Origin: Pseudomonadota bacterium
GTDB lineage: Bacteria; Pseudomonadota; Alphaproteobacteria; Rhizobiales; Beijerinckiaceae
Assembly: GCA_021781815.1 (NCBI GenBank)
Contig: JAJXWB010000004.1
Coordinates: 62,001-126,000, forward strand
Direction of reading: 5' to 3'
Length of the DNA stretch: 64,000 bases
Every line of letters starts with the position of its first letter. Position 1 is the stretch's first letter. The notes beneath the pieces are model-generated. The model worked only from the letters and a program-made list of their open reading frames with translations, was not told where the DNA came from and searched no databases. This document shows positions 58,482 to 64,000 of the stretch, one piece after another. The position numbers and the translations under genes are program-made.

Positions 58482-59729
58482 ATGCGTCTGGCCCACGCCT
58501 TGTTGATTGTCGGCGCGTTCTGGTCCGGGCAGGCGAGCGCGCAAAACCCGCCGCCGTTTCAGCCATTGGTCGATGCGGCGCCGGAGGGCGGCGTATTGCG
58601 GCCGGCGCCTGGCGTTTACGCTGGGCCGGCGACCATCGGCAAGGCGATGACCATCGACGGCGGCGGCTCGGTAACGATCACTGGAAACGGCCTTGGCACG
58701 GTCGTGACCTTGACCGGCCGGCAAATTGTGCTGCAGGGCCTCAAGATCCGCGACAGCGGCCATCGGCATGAGAATCAGGATGCGTGCATTCGGCTCGAAG
58801 GCGCCAGCTTCAATGTTGTGAAAGACAATGACCTCGCGGGTTGCCTCGTCGGCATCGACGTGAACCGCGCCGATCGAAATATTTTCAGAAGGAATCGGAT
58901 CCAGGGACTCGAACCTGCATCCGACATGCGCGGCGACGGGGTGCGTGTCTGGTATTCGAATGACAATCTTTTTGAGCGCAATTCGATTGCCGATCATCGC
59001 GACTTCATCCTGGAATACTCGACGCGAAATGCTCTGATCGGCAATAAAATAACCAATGGGCGCTATGGCACGCATTTCATGTATGCGAGCGGCAATGTCG
59101 CCAAAGACAATGTCTATGAAAATAATGAGGTCGGCATCTTCTCGATGTATGCCAGCCACCTCTGTCTGGTCGGCAACAGCGTCCTCAACAGCAATGGCCC
59201 GTCTGGCTTTGGGCTCGGCTTCAAGGAGGCCGGCAATCTGACCGTGGAGAATAATCGGGTTCTTGGCAACGCCATAGGCATTTACCTCGACGATTCGCCT
59301 TCGGACACCGATCAGATCAACGCCTTCCGCGATAACAGGATCGGATTCAACGGCGTGGCGATCCAGTTTCACAGCAGCGGCGAAGGCAATAAATTCAGGG
59401 GAAATTCGTTTTACGGAAATTATACGGATGTCGCGGCGCATGGCGGCGCCGCCGCCGCGTCGGCGGTTTGGGACGGCAATTCCTGGGACGCCTATCAGGG
59501 GTTCGATCGCTCGGGTCGCGGCGTCGGCGACACACCGTTCGAAGTCTACGCTTATGCGGACCGCATCTGGGCGGATCTCCCGATGGCCAGCTTTTTTCGA
59601 GGATCGCCTCTGTTCGAAAGCATCGATTTCCTGACGAGACTTGCTCCCTTCTCGAAGCCGCAGCTCATCCTGCGTGACGAACGCCCGGCGACGCGACCGA
59701 TAGTCGATGCGCCCGCAACTTGCGGATGA
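58482..59729 (+). CDS. nosD: NosD, periplasmic copper-site maturation protein
   Basis: A 415-residue exported parallel beta-helix (CASH repeat) protein needed with NosF and NosY to assemble the CuZ centre. The signal peptide ends near QASAQN. Right-handed helix repeats follow (NVVKDNDLAG, NIFRRNRIQG, NLFERNSIADH, NVAKDNVYENNEVG), with the conserved ending DRIWADLPMASFFRGSPLFESIDFL. It starts 9 bases after nosB and is followed by nosG four bases later. Confidence 0.95.
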   Translation: MRLAHALLIVGAFWSGQASAQNPPPFQPLVDAAPEGGVLRPAPGVYAGPATIGKAMTIDGGGSVTITGNGLGTVVTLTGRQIVLQGLKIRDSGHRHENQDACIRLEGASFNVVKDNDLAGCLVGIDVNRADRNIFRRNRIQGLEPASDMRGDGVRVWYSNDNLFERNSIADHRDFILEYSTRNALIGNKITNGRYGTHFMYASGNVAKDNVYENNEVGIFSMYASHLCLVGNSVLNSNGPSGFGLGFKEAGNLTVENNRVLGNAIGIYLDDSPSDTDQINAFRDNRIGFNGVAIQFHSSGEGNKFRGNSFYGNYTDVAAHGGAAAASAVWDGNSWDAYQGFDRSGRGVGDTPFEVYAYADRIWADLPMASFFRGSPLFESIDFLTRLAPFSKPQLILRDERPATRPIVDAPATCG

Positions 59730-59733
59730 TGCA

Positions 59734-60510
59734 ATGACCAAATGGCTCAGCAATCTGTTCCAGCCGGACGCGCGGCCGAAACATCGCGAGGACCGGCGGC
59801 GCTTGCTGCGGTCGGCTGCTTTCGCCGGTGCGTTAGTTGGCGCCTCACTGCTGGGCTTTATCCCGATCGTCAAACGCTGGCGTGTGCGATTGCGGCCGCC
59901 TGGCGCGATCGAAGAGAATGAATTCTTGTCGGCCTGCATCAAATGCGGACAATGTGTCCAGGTCTGCCCGGTGAAGGCCATTCGTCTGGCGGATATCGAG
60001 GACGGCTTCGGCTTGGGCGTTCCGCATATCGATGCGCGCGTGCAGGCCTGCGACTTTTCCTGCGACGCCGTCCAATGCATTCTTGCGTGCCCGACGGGCG
60101 CCCTGTCGCACGACCTCTCGAAGAAGGAGGAAGTGCGAATGGGCGTCGCGCGTCTTTCCAGTCCGGGCAATTGCCTGGCGCGGAGAGGCGAGGGATTCAG
60201 GGGCGCGGCGCGCGGCGCCGCCTTCCCCGGCCTGCATCGCTATCTTGCTGTGGACCGATGGAAGCCGGTCCTGATCGCCGAACATCCCTACGATGTCGAG
60301 ATCTGCGATCTGTGTGTTCGCGAATGCCCGATCGAAGGCGCCATTTCGCTCGCGCCTGTGAGCGACGACCCGTCCGATAAACGACGCACCCCCGTCGTCC
60401 ACAAGTCCTGCGTGGGGTGCGGCATGTGCGAAATGATCTGCCCGGCGGAACCCGCAGCAATCACGGTCGACAGTCGCGCCACGTGGAGTGCGGGGGAGGG
60501 CCGGGCATGA
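59734..60510 (+). CDS. nosG: NosG (NapG-like) periplasmic 4Fe-4S ferredoxin protein
   Basis: A 258-residue iron-sulfur protein like NapG, proposed to form with NosH a menaquinol dehydrogenase feeding NosZ. Near the N-terminus, RRRLLRSAAFAGA precedes a hydrophobic stretch and is compatible with a Tat signal or anchor. Four [4Fe-4S] clusters are predicted: CIKCGQCVQVCP (68-79), a CDFSC...CILACP group, CDLCVRECP and CVGCGMCEMICP. It overlaps nosH by four bases (ATGA), which implies coupled synthesis of the two subunits. Confidence 0.93.
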   Translation: MTKWLSNLFQPDARPKHREDRRRLLRSAAFAGALVGASLLGFIPIVKRWRVRLRPPGAIEENEFLSACIKCGQCVQVCPVKAIRLADIEDGFGLGVPHIDARVQACDFSCDAVQCILACPTGALSHDLSKKEEVRMGVARLSSPGNCLARRGEGFRGAARGAAFPGLHRYLAVDRWKPVLIAEHPYDVEICDLCVRECPIEGAISLAPVSDDPSDKRRTPVVHKSCVGCGMCEMICPAEPAAITVDSRATWSAGEGRA

Positions 60511-61478
60511 GTCGGTTCGTTGAAGGCTTTCTCGTCATGCTCGGACGCGAGCCGGAGAAGCCGACGCATTTGACGCCAGCGGCGCGGATTGTCGTGGACG
60601 CGCAAGGCAGCCGCGAAGGTAAGGCGCGACGCAAGAAACTGATCGCGGAAGAACGCGAGTCGAATTATCGGAGCCACTTCTGGCGCAACTGGCGCTGGGT
60701 TTCGATCATCGTCGTCAATCTCCTGTTCGTCCTGTCCTACAGGGCGGACGTGCAACTGGTCGAGGGAGCGCTGACTGCGTCGAGGTTTGTCGGATTTCAT
60801 ATGGCCGACCTGAATTCCGCCTTGCAGGTCATGCTGGCGTACAAGCATCTGCTGATCAATCTGGTGATCGGAACGGGAACTGTCCTGTTCGCTTGGTGGC
60901 TGCTGGGCGGCCGCAGCTTCTGTTCATGGGTATGCCCCTATCACCTGCTGGCCGAAATCGCCGAGATGCTTCATCTGAAACTCGCCGGTCGCGGCCTCGT
61001 CAGCGATCACACGCTGCATCGCGGGACTCGAACGGCGCTGTATGCAAGCTTCGTCGTGCTGGCGCTCGCCACTGGCTATACGGTGTTCGAATTCATCTCT
61101 CCGGTAGGCATCCTGTCGCGCGCCTTCATCTATGGCGCAAGCCTGGCGCTGATCTGGGTTCTGGCGCTGCTGCTGATCGAGATTTTCTATTCGCGTCGCT
61201 TCTGGTGTCGTTACGTATGCCCGATCGGCCTGACTTACGGCTTCGTCGGCGCATTTTCGCCAGTGAAGGTCGTCTACAATCTTGAGCCGTGCCTGCACGA
61301 AGGCAAGTGCCGCCAGGTCTGCATGGTGCCGCATGTTCTGAGCATGACGCGCATTGGTTATGCTGATGACGTCAAGATCGACATCGGGGCCGACTGCACG
61401 CGCTGCGGAATGTGCGTGGAGGTCTGCCCGACCAAGGCTTTGAGCTTCGACATCAAGGGATTAAACAAGCTGCTCTAG
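60507..61478 (+). CDS. nosH: NosH (NapH-like) membrane quinol dehydrogenase subunit
   Basis: A 323-residue membrane protein of the NapH/NosR-C-terminal family. It has four predicted helices (around 67-85, 115-135, 180-200 and 208-228), the two Cys-rich cytoplasmic CxxxCP motifs (CSWVCP and CRYVCP), and a C-terminal ferredoxin-like region with CLHEGKCRQVC and CTRCGMCVEVCP. NapH interacts with menaquinol in known systems, so use of menaquinol is inferred here. GGGGGAGGG lies just before the ATG, which overlaps the nosG stop. Confidence 0.92.
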   Translation: MSRFVEGFLVMLGREPEKPTHLTPAARIVVDAQGSREGKARRKKLIAEERESNYRSHFWRNWRWVSIIVVNLLFVLSYRADVQLVEGALTASRFVGFHMADLNSALQVMLAYKHLLINLVIGTGTVLFAWWLLGGRSFCSWVCPYHLLAEIAEMLHLKLAGRGLVSDHTLHRGTRTALYASFVVLALATGYTVFEFISPVGILSRAFIYGASLALIWVLALLLIEIFYSRRFWCRYVCPIGLTYGFVGAFSPVKVVYNLEPCLHEGKCRQVCMVPHVLSMTRIGYADDVKIDIGADCTRCGMCVEVCPTKALSFDIKGLNKLL

Positions 61479-61608
61479 ACGCCGCCTTGCGCCCGATCTT
61501 CCCCTCGATGGCCGGACGGGATCGTTTGGCGACCAGGCGCACCTAATCATGTGTTGTCCACGTGCGATTCGGAATCAGGTCTGTGTGAGAACGCATCAGG
61601 AGCCCGGA

Positions 61609-62496
61609 ATGATCTGCCTCGAAGGCCTCGTCAAATCGTTTCAGAAGATCAGGGTTCTGGACTCGCTCGACCTGACGATCGAGGCTGGGGAGCGCATTGC
61701 GCTTGTCGGATCGAACGGAGCTGGCAAGACCACGCTGATACGATGCCTGCTCGGGGAATATACGCATGATGGCCGGGTTTTCGTCGACGGGCTGGCCCCT
61801 CGCCGCGATCGCGCCGAAGTTCTGAAGCGGGTGGGCTTCGTCCCGCAATTGCCCCCGCCGTTGAAAATGCCGGTCGAAGATTTGATCGCTTTCGCTGCTG
61901 GCGTCAGCGGCGCCGATGGCGCAAGGATTGTGCGCGTGGCCGGCGAACTTGGCCTTGACGCGCAGGAGGTAGGCAAGCGGCCGTTCATGAAGCTCTCCGG
62001 CGGCCAGAAGCAGAAGTTGCTGATCGCCATTGCGCTCGGCCGCGACGCGCGTCTGCTCATTCTGGACGAGCCCGCCGCCAATCTCGATCCGGCGGCGCGG
62101 CGGGCGCTCTTCGACATGCTCGCGCAGAGAACGAACGACACCATGATCGTTTCGAGCCACCGCGTCGATGAAGTGGCGTCGCTCGTGACGCGCGTCGTCG
62201 AAATGGAGCGGGGCAGGGTGGTGTTCGATGATCGTCTGGTCCAGGGACCGGCGATGGCGCCTTTGTCTGCGCAATTGCGCATCGCGAAAGCGGAGCCCGA
62301 ATTTATGGCGGCGATGGAGGAATGGGGGCTCGCCGCGGAGGGAGGCGGTCTCGTCTGGCGCGGCGTCATCGCCGGTCCCGACAGACTGCGTTTCATGCAT
62401 TTTCTGTCGCGCTACAGCGGGCTTCTGGCGAGCGCGGCGTTCGAAACCCGGATTGCGGAAGGGTGTCACAATGAAACGATCGACATTTGCGCTTAG
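61609..62496 (+). CDS. nosF: NosF, ABC transporter ATPase
   Basis: The ATPase of the NosDFY complex that matures NosZ. The 295-residue protein has Walker A GSNGAGKTT (34-42), the Q-loop GFVPQLPPP, signature LSGGQKQKLLIAIAL, Walker B LLILDEPAANLDP and the H-loop SSHRVDEV. The start at 61609 has AGGAG about 7 bases upstream. A 130-base gap separates it from nosH, the largest inside the downstream nos genes, and may hold a secondary promoter that I could not define. It overlaps nosL by 26 bases. Confidence 0.93.
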   Translation: MICLEGLVKSFQKIRVLDSLDLTIEAGERIALVGSNGAGKTTLIRCLLGEYTHDGRVFVDGLAPRRDRAEVLKRVGFVPQLPPPLKMPVEDLIAFAAGVSGADGARIVRVAGELGLDAQEVGKRPFMKLSGGQKQKLLIAIALGRDARLLILDEPAANLDPAARRALFDMLAQRTNDTMIVSSHRVDEVASLVTRVVEMERGRVVFDDRLVQGPAMAPLSAQLRIAKAEPEFMAAMEEWGLAAEGGGLVWRGVIAGPDRLRFMHFLSRYSGLLASAAFETRIAEGCHNETIDICA

Positions 62497-62962
62497 CGCG
62501 GGGCTCTTTGCAATGATGCTTCTGGCGGCTGGTTGCGACCGGGAGTCCGGGCCTGTGGAGATAAAATACGGACGCGATGTTTGCGAATTGTGCAGCATGA
62601 TCATCTCGCAGTCGCGCCATGCGGCCGAGCTGCGCCTGGCCGCCGACGACAAGATTCACAAGTTCGACGACATTGGCGACGCGCTCAACTGGCTGTCGGT
62701 CAATTGCAAGTCGGACGCAGACGTCAAGGAACTGTGGATTATGGACAGTTCCGACGGAAAGACATGGCTGGACGCGCGCAAGGCCTTTTATCGGCGCGGC
62801 GACACGCCGATGCATTACGGGTTCGTCGCGGTCTCTGCATCAACGCCCGATAGCGTGGATTTTTCGGACATGCGCACGCGCGTCCTGCGCCCGAAATACA
62901 CCTGCAAGAACGCTGCCGCGCTTCCCACGTCCGGGGCGCCGGGGCAACACGAGAATCATTGA
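62471..62962 (+). CDS. nosL: NosL, copper chaperone lipoprotein
   Basis: A 163-residue outer-periplasmic lipoprotein that delivers Cu(I) for CuZ assembly. The lipobox LAAGC has its Cys at 22, and the Cu-binding motif CELCSMIIS contains Cys38, Cys41 and Met43. The later FDDIGDALNWL is typical of the family. Its ATG lies inside the end of nosF, and it ends one base before the nosY start. Confidence 0.95.
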   Translation: MKRSTFALSAGLFAMMLLAAGCDRESGPVEIKYGRDVCELCSMIISQSRHAAELRLAADDKIHKFDDIGDALNWLSVNCKSDADVKELWIMDSSDGKTWLDARKAFYRRGDTPMHYGFVAVSASTPDSVDFSDMRTRVLRPKYTCKNAAALPTSGAPGQHENH

Positions 62963-62963
62963 C

Positions 62964-63791
62964 ATGAACAAGTTGCCGCTCGCCGCGGGTCTCGATGTCG
63001 CCGAATCGCTGCGGTCGCGCTGGTTCCTGCTGTACGCTTCTGTATTTGGAGGGATCGTCGCGCTGCTGATGATTTTCGGCGTCACCGAAAGCCGTGTAAT
63101 GGGTTTCACGGGGCTTTCGCGGCTGCTGGTGACTTATATCCAGCTCTGCATGGCCATCTTGCCGATCTTCATCCTCATCAGCACGGTGCGTTCGGTCGCC
63201 AGCGACCGTGAAGCGGGCGTGTTCGAATACATGCTGTCGCTCCCGATCCCGCTTGGCGCATGGTATTGGGGACGGCTGCTGGGACGATTTGTCGTCGTTC
63301 TTCTTCCGGTCGTTTCAGCCATGGCGCTGGCCTTTGCATGGGGCGTCGCCCGTGGCGCCGAGCCACCCTGGCGGTTGTTTCTGATCTACTCCGGGCTCCT
63401 GTTTTCGCTGTCTGTGTGCTTTCTTGGACTGGGGTTTCTGATTTCGACGCTGGTGCGTTCGTCCGATGTCGCACAGAGCGCCGCTTTCCTGCTTTGGCTC
63501 GCGCTGCTGGTATTCATCGACCTTATCCTGCTCGGCGTGATGATGCGCGAACAGGTGTCGCCAGAGATCCTGATCGGGATCAGTCTGGCCAATCCGCTGC
63601 AGGTGTTCAGAACGGCCGCGATGGCCTTGTTCGATCCTCAACTGGTCCTGCTTGGACCAGCGGCCTTCGTGATTCTCGACCGGTTCGGCCAGGGCGGCTA
63701 TCTCGCGTGGGCGATGCTCTACCCGACGCTGATGGGCGTCGGGGCGGCCGCGTTGGGTTATTGGCGCTTCCGCAGCGGCGATCTGGTCTGA
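62964..63791 (+). CDS. nosY: NosY, ABC transporter permease
   Basis: The membrane partner of NosF in NosDFY. The 275-residue protein has six predicted helices with the family segment SDREAGVFEYMLSLPIPLGAWYWGRLLGR after the second helix and FLGLGFLISTLVRSSDVAQS later. It starts one base after nosL and its TGA overlaps the ATG of the next gene. In most clusters nosY precedes nosL; here the order is F-L-Y. Confidence 0.94.
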   Translation: MNKLPLAAGLDVAESLRSRWFLLYASVFGGIVALLMIFGVTESRVMGFTGLSRLLVTYIQLCMAILPIFILISTVRSVASDREAGVFEYMLSLPIPLGAWYWGRLLGRFVVVLLPVVSAMALAFAWGVARGAEPPWRLFLIYSGLLFSLSVCFLGLGFLISTLVRSSDVAQSAAFLLWLALLVFIDLILLGVMMREQVSPEILIGISLANPLQVFRTAAMALFDPQLVLLGPAAFVILDRFGQGGYLAWAMLYPTLMGVGAAALGYWRFRSGDLV

Positions 63792-64000
63792 TGTCTGCGC
63801 AGATCGTTTCACGTCGATGGGATATATATTTTCCATGCAGCGTGGAGCGACTGTTTGCGACTGTCGCCGATATCGAACGGTATCCGGACTTCATGCCCGG
63901 CTGCATCGAGGCCCGCATCGTCCAGCGGGGCGAGCATGTCTGGCGCGTCGACAACCGCTTCGCCCTCGGGTTGGCGCGCGTCGGCTTTATCAGCACGGCG
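63791..64000 (+). CDS. START/COQ10-like (SRPBCC) protein, 3' truncated by window
   Basis: The first 70 residues of a protein of the polyketide-cyclase/COQ10/RatA group. VERLFATVADIERYPDFMPGCIEARIV is the characteristic start of this fold, which holds a hydrophobic ligand; COQ10 members bind quinones. Its ATG overlaps the nosY stop by one base, so it is co-translated with the nos genes. The end is outside the window. Quinone binding is a family-level possibility, not shown. Confidence 0.8.
   Translation, partial: MSAQIVSRRWDIYFPCSVERLFATVADIERYPDFMPGCIEARIVQRGEHVWRVDNRFALGLARVGFISTA

Noticed and set aside
58389-60170. Minus-strand open frame of 593 codons opposite nosD/nosG
   Set aside because: It crosses two well-supported nos genes and its translation lacks recognisable features.

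Overview
The window looks like a stretch of chromosome from a high-GC alphaproteobacterium, most likely in the order Hyphomicrobiales (Rhizobiales). The evidence is the Caulobacter/Agrobacterium-style cpa/tad pilus operon, a PmtA-type phospholipid N-methyltransferase, the dnaK-dnaJ block with an alphaproteobacterial RpoH-type promoter, matA-matB malonate genes, an intracellular PHB depolymerase and the rsmI-yraN/lpoA block. No rRNA, tRNA, insertion sequence, phage gene or CRISPR array was seen. Species-level identity cannot be read from the sequence.

Layout. 1-7.3 kb: the end of a cpaC secretin gene, then cpaD, cpaE, cpaF, tadB, tadC, with a convergent tadD-like lipoprotein gene. 7.3-15.2 kb: M17 aminopeptidase, MarR regulator overlapping an NlpC/P60 hydrolase, a nucleoside salvage operon (cdd, PNP, deoA), gamma-glutamyltransferase and a GST. 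15.4-25.5 kb: intracellular PHB depolymerase, malonyl-CoA decarboxylase and synthetase, a complete Liv-type ABC importer and an M20 amidohydrolase. 25.6-30.2 kb: feruloyl-CoA-synthetase-like ligase overlapping a quinone oxidoreductase, then class I fumarase. 30.3-37.2 kb: minus-strand pyrF, pmtA, dnaJ, a secreted unknown and dnaK, then a dienelactone hydrolase. 37.2-45.7 kb: PEP carboxylase, metallo-beta-lactamase-fold hydrolase, pirin, class II aldolase, yraN, rsmI and an LpoA-like lipoprotein.

The standout region is 45.8 kb to the end. A menaquinone biosynthesis operon (menF-menD-menB-menC, with menE nearby) lies next to a clade II (atypical, Sec-type) nitrous oxide reductase cluster: nosZ, two diheme cytochromes c, nosB, nosD, nosG, nosH, nosF, nosL, nosY and a START/COQ10-like gene that runs off the end. 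A Sco1-type copper/thiol chaperone and a secreted pentapeptide-repeat protein sit between them. nosR, the usual clade I electron-transfer gene, is absent. NosG and NosH resemble the NapGH menaquinol dehydrogenase. FNR/NnrR/FixK-type palindromes lie in the menF-sco1 gap (perfect TTGAT-N4-ATCAA), before nosZ (TTGAG-N4-ATCAA) and, more weakly, before menE. My reading is a co-regulated module that makes menaquinone and uses it for N2O respiration. This would be unusual in a bacterial class that mostly depends on ubiquinone. The men set is incomplete here (no menA, menH or ubiE/menG), so the rest must be elsewhere if the pathway works.
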